A stretch of 64,000 nucleotides of DNA from Patiria miniata (lineage: Eukaryota > Echinodermata > Asteroidea > Valvatida > Asterinidae). A program made the position numbers and the translations under genes. Position 1 is the stretch's first letter. Each line of letters begins with the position of its first letter. The notes beneath the pieces were generated by a model. It searched no databases, was not told where the DNA came from, and worked only from the letters and a program-made list of their open reading frames with translations. Location: assembly GCF_015706575.1 (NCBI RefSeq), contig NW_024037048.1, positions 15,889,512-15,953,511 on the forward strand, written 5' to 3'. Below are positions 34,875 to 44,416 of this stretch, in pieces.

Positions 34875-36345
34875 AGTGTAGTCCGCGGACCGTAGCCTAA
34901 CTTGGAGTTGGACCTTAGCCGGCATAAATGTGGCCAATTTACTGGACTACCTCCGCGAATAAAGGCCACACTTCCACCATGTCCATCATGTACAAAAACA
35001 TGTCAAACTTTGTCAAATTTTGATATTCACATTTAGGCCTAGTTTGTACAGATTGTACTTAATTTTTGGTTAAGAAATTACTCACCATGCTCACCCTCTT
35101 TTGTCATGTTTGAGCTGCCTTTTTCAGATGTCTAATTTTCGTGAAATTTCATGTTGAAATTTTGATACGCGAACGTGTGCAAACGAATCTGGAAAGAAAA
35201 AGAGACATCTTAAAAAGGCAGCACTTTCTGATTAGGCTATAAAGAGGGTGAGTAGGCTTCTAAAGCAAAAATAAACTACAAATTAAGCCTAAATGTGCAA
35301 ATCAAAATTTGACAAAGTTTGACATGGTTTTGTATATGGTGGAAGTGTGGCCTTTATTTACGGAGGTAGTCCAGTAAATTGGCCACATTTATGGGCTAAG
35401 TTGGACCCAACTTATCGCCTTTTTAACATTCGGACATGGTCTGGCGATAGTGGGGTCCAAGCTAATCCCCGTATATGCCGAGCAACACAATTTTGTCTTT
35501 TGTCCCAAAAATCCAACATTGCCCAACAAAAACATCAGATTTCACCCTCAAAACGGCCTCCAAATTACTAGATACGCCACCTGAGGTTCAAGTAGACATC
35601 AATAATTAAGATGGTTGTACTGAAGTTTACTTACGATCTGAATGAAAAGTGAAATTTCCCATTCAATCCCGAGAGCTCCCCTCACGATCGTGAACACATT
35701 CAATTTCCGATTCATGTTAATGTTTGAACGATGCGATGTGGTCTTCATGCCCAGCGTACATTGTACATTCGATGGTCCCCATATCCCGAGTGCGATTCCG
35801 TTACGGAGCGCAATGCATCGATTATGATAATGAGTAGACTGGATCTCGTTTGTAAACACAAGTACATTTCAAACGATAATAGAGAGTCGGGAACTAGGAC
35901 AGCTTTTATGGGCGGAAACCAGTTCAAGCTAGTTGTCTTTTACCATTTGAAATCCACTTGTGTTCACAAGCGAGATCCAGTCTACTCATTATCATAATCG
36001 ATGCTTCGCGCTCGGTAACGGAATCGCACTTGGGATATGGGGACCATTGAATGTACGCTGGGCATGAAGACTACATCACGTCGTTCAAACATTAACACGT
36101 GTCGGAAATTTAACGTGTTCATAATCACGAAGGGAGCTCTCAAAATTGAACGGGAAATTTCACTTTTCTTCTGGATCGTAAATAAACTTCAGTACAACCA
36201 TCTATGTCTATTTGTACCTCAGGTGGCATATCTAGTAATTGGGAGGCCATTTTGAGGGTGAAATCTGAATGTTAAAAAGACGATAGGTTGGGTCCAAGCA
36301 TGGTCTAAGTTACTCGGACTACTGTAAGTGTAGTCCGAAAATTTG
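34875..36345. mobile_element. Large foldback element, ~300-bp arms, interrupted by another element
   Basis: Arms pair over TTGGACCCAACTTATCGCC / GGTTGGGTCCAA (35401 and 36285), CTAGATACGCCACCTGAGG / CCTCAGGTGGCATATCTAG, the region around GGAGCTCCC-type sequence, and up to CGATTATGATAATGAGTAG near 35819 and its complement near 35985. The outermost part of the left arm (near 34880-34914) is separated from the rest by the nested element at 34915-35399. No protein is encoded. Confidence 0.82.
34915..35399. mobile_element. 485-bp foldback element with 8-bp target duplication
   Basis: Terminal TTAGCC(GG)CATAAATGTGGCC pairs with GGCCACATTTATGGGCTAA. The octamer GTTGGACC flanks both ends (34907-34914 and 35400-35407). 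An 8-bp duplication suggests the hAT superfamily, although the termini are not the usual CAG type. It is a relative of the LINE-split element at 24195. Confidence 0.87.
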
Positions 36346-37019
36346 GGACTCTCAATACTGTGTATGAGAGTCCTAAAACTTATGGTATTGAAAACATGCA
36401 AAGCAAGAAAATAGACTGGCACCTGAAACAACCAGTCCAACACAGCTTCAGTACTGCATCAATCAACCATGCCAAAAGAATTAAAGAAACAGGTGGCATG
36501 AAGCGGGAACTAGTCTCAATTTACTACACATTTCTCCGTAGTCAAGCCACCAGACTATTGACACTGAATGAAGAGGTCAGTCTTTTCAAATAGTTGGACC
36601 ATATGGTCATGATGGTTTATAGCTCCATGGTTGGACATGTACCAGTCTAGTATTTAGTCTCATTTTGAAATCACTTGACTTCCCTCTCATGTGCAAAACA
36701 TTGAAGAAAAATTTCCTTTGAAAATTGAATTGAGTCTCCAAACTTGGTTGGTGAAATACTGAGGACATTTTCTTTGCCCGTTTTGTTTTGCACGTTTCAG
36801 AGCACTCCAGAGCCCTGTCTGCTGTAAGTGTAACTTAGCCCTAGTCCTAGCCCAGGTTGGACTCTGTTGTGTACACGCAACGGAGTCCAGGGTATGAACC
36901 TCTCCTGCCATAGCGAAAAAAAGTTATAACACATTTGGTATTAGTAAATATTGCTTGAGATTATTTATGCTGATTGAATTTTCTCATTGTCTTTGGGTAA
37001 TGTATTTTTTTTTCATTAG
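36346..37019. other. Possible unrecognised exon and intronic sequence
   Basis: A frame from 36360 to a GTCAGT donor-like site at 36576 encodes a basic, protein-like sequence (MQSKKIDWHLKQ, ELVSIYYTFLRSQATRLL). I cannot assign it to a family. It may be a 5-prime exon of the endophilin-like gene or an unrelated relic. The rest is non-coding. Confidence 0.3.
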
Positions 37020-40000
37020 AAAATTGATGTGACAGGTCACACAGTGGATGATTTGGTGAACAAGACAATAGAATACCTTCAGCCCAATTATCCAGGTAAG
37101 AACCAAAATTGGAACATTATTGACGCTAACCTTCCCAAATCCTCCAAAATCCTTTTTGCAAAATGGAGGCTTTTGCAGGATTGAGGCTATATGGCAAAAA
37201 TGTGTGCCTGATTTATAAGGATGCACTGTGTCAAGGTCTTGGGCCGGATCTTGTGTTGTTCCCTGAGCTCAGGGAACCAGACTAGCTGGCTTGCATCCAT
37301 TCACGGATGTGTAACCGCTTGCAAAAAAAATGTGGACTAAATAAATTGGGTAAGTTGGAACACTATTTGGCCAACTCAGTTTCTTCCAACGATGGTCGGC
37401 CGACCACTCTTTTGAAATCAATACAAAAATTCCACTTTTCTTAAAAATGACAGCACACCAGGTGCCATGATTTCACAGGATGTCTGAGACTGTCATTCAC
37501 CTACAGTCAAGTAAAGTATTTCATAATAATTTGGTAGTTTTGTTTGTTGATGTTTGCAAATGTCGTATATTTCCTTTAATTGTAACCTTTGGAATAATTA
37601 CGTTTGTGGTGACTATAGAACACCGGTTTGAATCGGGTCTAAGTATTCGCTTCAAACAAACCAAATAGAGATAGATCTTCTATTTGTGTGCTGACCCTAA
37701 TCAATCGTATTGTCTTTCCTGAACAGTCTCCAGAGCCATGAGTAAAGTCCGTGGTCAGAACAAGGGAGGAACCAAGCCTCAACAACCCGTAGGATTCCTG
37801 GGAGAAGTCATGCTGAAGAACGGCAGAGAATTAGGAGAAGATTCAACGTTTGGTGAGCAAGCTTCAAGATGTATTCTCTTTCCTTCTGTGGTAGACTGAT
37901 CAAAAAGCTCTCAAAAAGGTGCTCTAATCAGCGTTCCAATCCACCAACATAGTACCATGAGTATTGTGTAATTTATGTAGTGCCCAGCACTTCAGATATA
38001 TGCAAGGCCAAGTAAAGAAATAAACCAGTTTCTCGTAGCTGCCCGCTGCCTTTTTTGCACCCACTTTTTATTTTTTTATTTTTTTTTATTTATAAATGCA
38101 TACATTTGCAATATTCAGGTGAGTCAAAAAAGACGAAACCCAAATGGCAGGACCAATTTTTGAATAAAGTTTTGCCTGTAGCACTTTCCAAATCTAGGAT
38201 ATGAAAGCCCAATCAATGGGCTTTGTTTTAGCACAAGAATCATTCAAATCACTCATGTACTTTTCAAGTTGCTTAATTTTCAACACAAACACTGTTTTAA
38301 AAGTTCTGTCCACGGATCACAAAAAGGTAAGTGTTTTTTCAGTAAAATGAAAACAATTCACATGCATTCCTGTGAGAATTGTTTTCATTTTGCTGCAAGA
38401 ACACTTCCTATTTTTGTGATGTGGACAGAACTTTAAAACGGCGGATGCGTTCAAAATTTCGTAACTTGAAAAGTACATGAGTGATCTGAATGATTCTTGT
38501 ACTAAGAGAAAGTTTAATAACTGGGCTTTCATATATCCTGGATTTTGAAAGTGCTACAGGAAAAACTTCAAACAAAAATTGGTCCAGCCTTTTGTGTTTC
38601 GTTTTTTTACTCGCCCTTTATTTGGCAAATTTGTCAATTGTCTGTTTATTTGTTTCCAACAATATTGTAGCTACATGTACTAGTACAGCAGATAGGCGAT
38701 GGGATTGTGCCTTTGATGATACAAGCATGGCATTTGGCACACAGTCAGAGTATGTCATGAGAAAGATATTTGGCCATAGGGCCATCGCAGATTTGTCCTT
38801 TGAAAAAATATAGACAAATCCGAAGGCAGCCATTTTCTGCGGTGGCGCAATGTTTGCGCGAGTCGCACTCAGGTAGGGGGTGTGCTCTAGGCTCTTTTGA
38901 CCAATAAGAATACCAAAATGCACGCGCGCCTCGTCTTTAAGAACGCGTTCAGTATGCGCATGAGCGAGACACCACCGCAGTAAAAACCTGCTAATTCTGG
39001 TCGCCAGATTCCACTATAGGTAGTAAAATGACCAATGACAGCCATTTTGAAAATTTTGAATATTGCTTGTTAACTAGATTTTTTCAAAGGACAAATCTGT
39101 GATGACCCTTTTATAAGACATACTCTGACTGTGTGCCAAATGCCATGCTTGTATCATCAACTTTAGGCACAATTCTCCCAAATATTTCCGCTGAATAATG
39201 CATTTCACAGACCATCCCAGCTCCCGTGGTAAACATAGCCCAGCTGTTCTCATTTTGGTGGAAACATCAGAACAATAAAATCTTGCCTTTTGTTTTTTTG
39301 GATACAGGTACGGCGATGGTCGAGCGAATTGCTGAGGCAACTTTCTGAAGTCAAGGACGCCTTCGATCTGAACGTCAGACAGAACTTCCTGGATCCCCTG
39401 GATCATCTCAAGAACAAAGATCTGAAGGAGATCAACGTGAGTTCCATCTTACAAAATCTAACATCACCCATTATCTGGTTGATTCTGATAGAATCAGGAC
39501 TGTGTTGCACAGCCACGTTCCGGGAAATTCAAGCACAAATTAGGGAAAATGGAAAAGCATAAAGCCACGTCAGAATGAAGTGGCTACGGCTAATACATTA
39601 GTTGCACCTATTGAAGCAGATGAAGCCACTTCCCATGTGGGCTAGTGTTAGTCGTAGCCATGTCATTCAGACATGGCTTATATGCTCACTAACAGAAGGG
39701 TTAACCAGGGTTACTGGAAATTACATTCTCATATAGCGTAATCCGGCAAACAAAGTTAAAAGCCATTTTTGAGGTCGCGCCACGACTACGTGCACGCGTT
39801 CTTAAAGACGAGGCTCGCAAATGTTTTGGTAGAAGGAGTCCGGAGTGCGCGATTCACGTGAGCCTAGTGCCTCCGCATTTATTCTGAGTTATCCTGTTCA
39901 CAGACAAACCAAGGCCAATGAAAACATGTACCTCATGGTGGAGGTAAAAAAAAGCAGACAGGAAACCGTTTTTTTTTTTAACTCTGTCTAATAATGCATT

Positions 40001-41324
40001 TCATAGACCATGCATTTCATAGACAATCTCAGCTCCCAGGGTATACTTAGCACAGCTGTTTAGTTTTGGTGGAAACAACAGAACAATAAAATGTTGTTTT
40101 TTATAGGTATCATTAAAAAAAAAATTGTTTTGGTTATTTTTTGGATACAGCTACGGCGATGGTCGAGATAGGAGAATCACTGAGGCAACTTTCTGAAGTC
40201 AAGGGCGCCTTCGATCTGAACGTCAGACAGAACTTCTTGGATCCCCTGGATCATCTCAAGAACAAAGATCTGAAAGAGATCAACGTGAGTTCCATCTTAC
40301 AGAATCTGACAGAATTTGGTTGATTTTGATAGAAGCAGGACTGTGTTGCACAGCCACCTGCGGGGAAATTTAGGCACAAATTGTGGCCAATCTGGAAAAA
40401 AATTGATACAAGACCAGTGATCGATTACTGGTTGATTTGGGTTGTAACTTATGCCTGTGTACTTTGGGTCATTCGATAAATTTGGGGTCCACTTTTTTCC
40501 TGTCCCTGTTACATCTGACATCTGTGATTTTATAATTCTGATGCACTCCTTAATGCAGTCATCCTCCAAGAGTGATTATGAATAGCAAACTACGTACACA
40601 ACGAATACAAAATTGTTTAAAGTCATTCTTAGCCCTAACTCCCTGGGCATTTTTGCGATGATGCTGCAAAATCCACCAACTGCCTCCATGTCAAAATTGC
40701 ATGCAGCCTCAATCCTGCAAAATCCTCCATTATTTCTTGAATGTGATCCTTGGAAGAATGATCACTGCCTCAATCCTACAAAATCCTCCAGTAATCACTG
40801 TCAATATGTTGAGGCTGAGCCAGTGACATCCTGGAGCAGTGCGGAGGACTTCAAGTATAATTTATGCACAGCTGAGCATAAACAAACACAAGGCCCGACC
40901 CAAGACCTTGACACACTGCATCATGCAAAATCAGCCACACATTTTTGCCAATTAAACAGCCTCAATCCTGCAAAATCCTCCATTTTGCAAAGAGGATTTT
41001 GGAGGATTTGGGAAGGTTAGGGTTAATGCAGTCGTCCGCCAAGAGTGATTATGTGAAGCAGACAACCTACCCAACAAATTGTTGAAGTCATTTTTAATGA
41101 TACTTGAACGGCAGATGACAACGTTCAGAGATAACAGGAACTCGAAAATTGTCACACTTTTACCCATATTTATATAAGGAGCCTTACAGCAATGTGCAAA
41201 TGTCTCTTATCAAACAGTACATTAACTTTCTCCCCAATGTTTCATTTCTACGTACAGCACCAATGGAAGAAGTTACAGGGGCGACGTCTTGACTTTGACT
41301 ACAAAAAGAAGAAGCAAGCGAAAG
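37020..41324 (+). CDS. SH3GL-like: Endophilin-A-like BAR-domain exons (partial gene, 4 exons)
   Basis: Four exons with canonical borders: 37020-37095 (KIDVTG...[11 protein letters not shown]), 37727-37852 ([13 protein letters not shown]...[17 protein letters not shown]), 40151-40284 ([32 protein letters not shown]) and 41258-41324 ([20 protein letters not shown]). Phases join correctly (1, 1, 0). Endophilin-A is a membrane-curving BAR protein that works with dynamin and synaptojanin in endocytosis. Matching blocks are [39 protein letters not shown] and [12 protein letters not shown]. Relative to vertebrate endophilins a few residues are missing before MSK. The amphipathic N-terminus, the rest of the BAR domain and the SH3 domain are not found in this window, so it is either an extremely long-introned gene or an isolated fragment. 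Confidence 0.85.
37096..37726. other. Endophilin intron with a CAATCCTGCAAAATCC-type repeat
   Basis: 37125-37240 contains TTCCCAAATCCTCCAAAATCC and TTTTGCAGGATTGAGGC, which are inverted counterparts of 40890-41025 in a later intron of the same gene. Confidence 0.65.
38121..38612. mobile_element. Foldback element, ~220-bp arms, in endophilin intron
   Basis: Left arm starts GAGTCAAAAAAGACGAAAC, and right arm ends GTTTCGTTTTTTTACTC. Pairing extends through AGGACCAATTTTTG, GCACTTTCCAAATC, AAGTACATGAGTGAT and AACAATTC near the tip. No open frame of note. Confidence 0.88.
38701..39179. mobile_element. TIR element, ~115-bp arms, in endophilin intron
   Basis: Left arm 38701-38815 (GGGATTGTGCC ... 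CAGATTTGTCCTTTG) is the complement of 39073-39179, around a ~255-bp G+C-richer centre. The centre contains GCGCGCCTCGTCTTTAAG, which has an inverted relative near 39800. Confidence 0.85.
39308..39436 (+). pseudogene. SH3GL-like: Broken tandem duplicate of an endophilin exon
   Basis: Nearly identical to the exon at 40151-40284, including flanking intron (TTTTGGTGGAAAC before, GTGAGTTCCATCTTAC after). It lacks five bases after GTCGAG, so from the upstream exon phase it hits a TGA within about a dozen codons. Because both copies keep splice sites, inclusion of this copy would truncate the protein. Confidence 0.88.
40285..41257. other. Endophilin intron with repeated CTCAATCCTGCAAAATCCTC motif
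   Basis: The motif or close variants occurs near 40709, 40770 and 40961. The last copy forms a hairpin with GAGGATTTTGGAGGATTTGGG. It is related by inversion to 37125-37240 and similar in wording to the 42/43-bp minisatellite at 63592. Confidence 0.65.
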
Positions 41325-41519
41325 GTAGGCGACAGATTATCTTAACTCCATCATATCAAATCATCTTACATTACTAAAATCATAACAAAAATAACGTTAG
41401 ACTTACAAAGTTTTATTGTTAACATGACACTAAGTATATCATTATTAAGACAAGATAAGTTTTGCGGTAGCACCATGTGAATAAATCTCTTTTCTGAGTA
41501 TGTGTGGTTCTGAAAAGAA

Positions 41520-41570
41520 CCGGAGGGACTCAACGTTTCGAACAGTATGCTCTGCCTGTCGTCAGGAGAA
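41520..41570 (-). ncRNA. Candidate hammerhead ribozyme core in the left arm
   Basis: On the minus strand CTGACGA (41565-41559) is followed by a short CAG...CTG helix and then CGAAACG (near 41540-41534) and GAGTC. This matches the conserved hammerhead core (CUGANGA, helix II, GAAA) with the very short helix III reported for Penelope-like elements. In the right arm the GAAAC is degraded to GCAAC. I could not confirm helix I pairing by eye. Confidence 0.4.
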
Positions 41571-41655
41571 TGAGGGATTCCAATGATGATGCGATGTTAT
41601 AAGGATGGGTGCGGTAAGGCATGAGAAGGATGCAAACTGGTGAAGCTGTGGTGAT

Positions 41656-41728
41656 GTGATGGAGTTCTTGAGGTAGGTGTTCATCGTCGCAGATGATGAA
41701 CACCTACCTCAAGAACTCCATCACAACA
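41656..41728. repeat. Strong hairpin at the start of the Penelope-like coding relic
   Basis: GGAGTTCTTGAGGTAGGTGT and its exact complement are separated by only about 14 bp. It is a probable scar where the left arm was joined to the truncated coding region. Confidence 0.85.
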
Positions 41729-42252
41729 CCACAACACTGCAGCGCAACGGATACCAGCCCAGCCAAGTCAAGACACAAGACCCAAGAACCATTCCCGGCC
41801 GTAGGGTCTCCTATACCCAAAGCCAACTAGTTAGGGCCCCTAGTTCCATCACCCTCCCCTACTTAGGCACCACTTCTCATCACATCCAGCGCATCCTCCA
41901 AAAGCATGGAATTCGAGTCTTCCACACAGCCCCTCTGAAGATGCAGAACCTGCTGACTTCACACAAGGATCGGTGTGACCCTGAATGCAGACCAGGAGTG
42001 TACAAGATTCCATGTCAATGTGGCAAAGTGTATATCGGCGAGACTGGCAGGGACCTCCCCACCAGACTCAATGAACGCAAAGCCCATGGCAGGAAGGGAG
42101 ACTTCAAGAAATCTTCCATCGTCAAACACTCCCACACCGAAGATCACCCGATCAACTGAAGCCAAGCAGAAATACTCAGTAGCATCGACCGCTGGTACCC
42201 CCGACGTATCAGAGAAGCCAACTATACCCCTGAGCTCCTTCCCCTTTGCCCC
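41677..42252 (+). pseudogene. Penelope-like element C-terminal region with GIY-YIG endonuclease
   Basis: The frame encodes HHIQRILQKHGIRV, then the GIY-YIG signature in the form GVYKIPCQCGKVYIGETGR followed by LNERK, and KHSHTEDHPIN. An in-frame TGA (42157-42159) replaces the Trp expected after HPIN. Beyond it the same frame continues with SSIDRWYPRRIREANY, the usual tail of Penelope-like proteins. GIY-YIG nicks target DNA for retrotransposition. The reverse transcriptase catalytic domain is absent, so the copy is dead or non-autonomous. Confidence 0.88.
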
Positions 42253-42535
42253 CTCACTGTGTACTGACACGCTCCAGTGATCATCCAGCATCCTTCAGTC
42301 AACTTGCATCCTGTCTCAGCTTCACCGGTTTCGAGCTTCACCAGTTTGCATCCTTCTCACGCCTCACCGCACCCATCCTTATAACATCGCATCATCGTTG
42401 GAATCCTTCATTCTCCTGACGACAGGCAGAGCATACTGTTTGCAACGCTGAGTCCCTCCGGTTCTTTTCAGAACCACACATACTCAGAAAAGAGTTTTAT
42501 TCACATGGTGCTACTGCCAAACTTATCTTGTCTTA

Positions 42536-43463
42536 GTATCTTTCACCATGCAAACCTTCAAATCTCATCCTATATCATTATTAATTGTCATACATTATGC
42601 CCCAAAAAAGTGTCTGTGGAAAATAAAGTCTGATGTGGTTTGGGATTGGAATCGTTTGCCCTTGTGCATTAAACCGAGGTCTTGCCGTGATGACTGATAG
42701 CCAGGCAAATGATTCCAATCCCAATTGCAGCCCTTTTCACAACATGCAGGATTTTACACAGCTTACTTAACACAGCACTGAAATTGATTAAGGCAAGGAA
42801 CTTGGTCACAGTGTCCCAAAATGTTGTTGTGATCAATTGACAAGTGTGCAGTGATGCGTGACTGAAATTAAATGAAACTCATCGGGGTTGAGGCCAAGAT
42901 AGGGAGTATCTGCACAATCAAACTTTTTCAAATTGGACTTCATGGTTTTGTAGTTATTTCAAAAATAGTCAGACGGACATTTCCTTTGGACATACTGGTA
43001 TAATGCGTATAATATTTGTTTGCATTAAAAGAAAAACACAAATTGCATTTAAAATATACGAACACTGTCGTTTTCTGCTATGCTTCCGAGGCTTAATTGG
43101 CTTTGTGTTTTCCTTTGTTCCCTGATCTAAACCTTTCCCATAGACTTAGTGCACAAACTGGCGTTGGAGGACAATAGGCACTGTTGTTCGAGTACCGTAT
43201 TTTGTGTACCGAAATGTGTACTCACAGTTGAGTACTTGAAGAAGACTTTGCGGGATGAATTTTGATGAACAGTTTGAGTAAAATGCAAGCAGGTCTTTAA
43301 AATATTAAGTCAAAGTGGCAAAATGTATAACAAGATCATTAAACCAGATTTTTCCAGGTTTTTGGCTTTTTGCAGCGCTAACGTTGGTCTTTTCCAAGAC
43401 CTGGTCACAATTTATTTAGAGCAAATGCATTCAAATTTTCTTTCCTGATTGGTTTTCGTCTAG
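42536..43463. other. Junction between endophilin region and second SLC12 array
   Basis: No gene recognised. A small hairpin (GGGATTGGAATCGTTTGCC / GGCAAATGATTCCAATCCC, 42643-42722) is visible. From about 43190 the sequence matches the intron-derived repeat preceding the SLC12 pseudo-exons. Confidence 0.6.
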
Positions 43464-43534
43464 ATTGGTGGGTTGGGTAAGATCAAGACCAACACAATCA
43501 TCAAGGAGCTCTCCAAAGCCTGGATGCTGGATGA
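43464..43534 (+). pseudogene. SLC12A-like: SLC12-type exon fragment, copy 5 (cut short)
   Basis: The start of the chimeric exon (IIKELSKAWMLDD) breaks off at GGATGATG, directly joined to the right end of the GGCGGCCGC foldback element. It is a deletion scar relative to module 1. Confidence 0.75.
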
Positions 43535-43919
43535 TGAAAAATATTCCCACAAGCACCAAAAAAATATATTCACACTCATTGAGTGGCACTATCTGTCTTC
43601 CGTAACTTAACGCGTAGTACCTAGTTTTTGTGATTTCAACATACAGGGTGAGCAGAATATTTCGATGAGTATTTTGAGTACCGAAATGTGTACTCACAGA
43701 CTTTGCGGAATGAATTTTGATGAACAGTTTGAGTAAAATGCAAGCAGGTCTTTAAAGAATTGAGTCAAAGTTGCAAAATGTATAACAAGATCATTAAACC
43801 AGATTTGTCGAGGTTTCTCGCTTTTTTTCAGCACTAACGTTGGTCTTTTCCAAGACCTGAACACAATTTATTTAGAGCAAATGCATTCAAATTTTCCTTC
43901 CTGATTGGTTTCAGTCTAG

Positions 43920-44065
43920 ATTGGTGGGTTGGGTAAGATCAAGACCAGCACAATCATCAAGGAGCTCTCCAAACCCTGGATGCTGGATGAGGAAGCAGCC
44001 TGGAGACCACGGAGAAGTTTCCTTGGAAGATCAGCAAGGAAGAAGTCACCATGCTCAAAGAGAAG
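43920..44065 (+). pseudogene. SLC12A-like: SLC12-type exon fragment, copy 6
   Basis: Chimeric exon as at 9635, with the same frameshift and boundary. A 17-base C run follows shortly downstream at about 44092. Confidence 0.75.
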
Positions 44066-44416
44066 GTAGAATCTCCTCCTTGCGCTCAAGCACCCCCCCC
44101 CCCCCCCCCCCACAGTGAAAACTATAAACTTTATATTTCTTTTTGTGCAAGTTGGTCAGTAGTGCAGAATGATTCACATGTCAAATAATCCATGCAAAAT
44201 AGAGAACAAAAGTAAATTTCAATGACTATCATCCCCCCCTATATTTGTAGGCTATAGAAATGTCTAATCCCCCAAAACAGATTTTTACCTACCCTACCAC
44301 ACAGTTGTTTTTTTATATGTAATAGAAAACACCACACTTTTTGTTCTTGGTTGGCCTTATTATTTTAATATATGTTTCAAATAATTTTTGTTTGTGAACC
44401 CCCCCCCCCCTCCCAG

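Larger units (their letters stand above)
41446..42535 (+). mobile_element. Penelope-like element remnant with inverted terminal arms
   Basis: Arms of about 210 bp (41446-41665 and 42325-42535) are inverted copies: AAGACAAGATAAGT, GCACCATGTGAATAAA, GTGTGGTTCTGAAAAGAACC, TCGTCAGGAGAATGA and GATGCAAACTGGTGAAGCT all reappear in reverse complement on the right. Between them is the coding relic at 41677. Inverted long terminal repeats are a known arrangement in Penelope-like elements. The reverse transcriptase region is almost wholly deleted. Confidence 0.85.
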
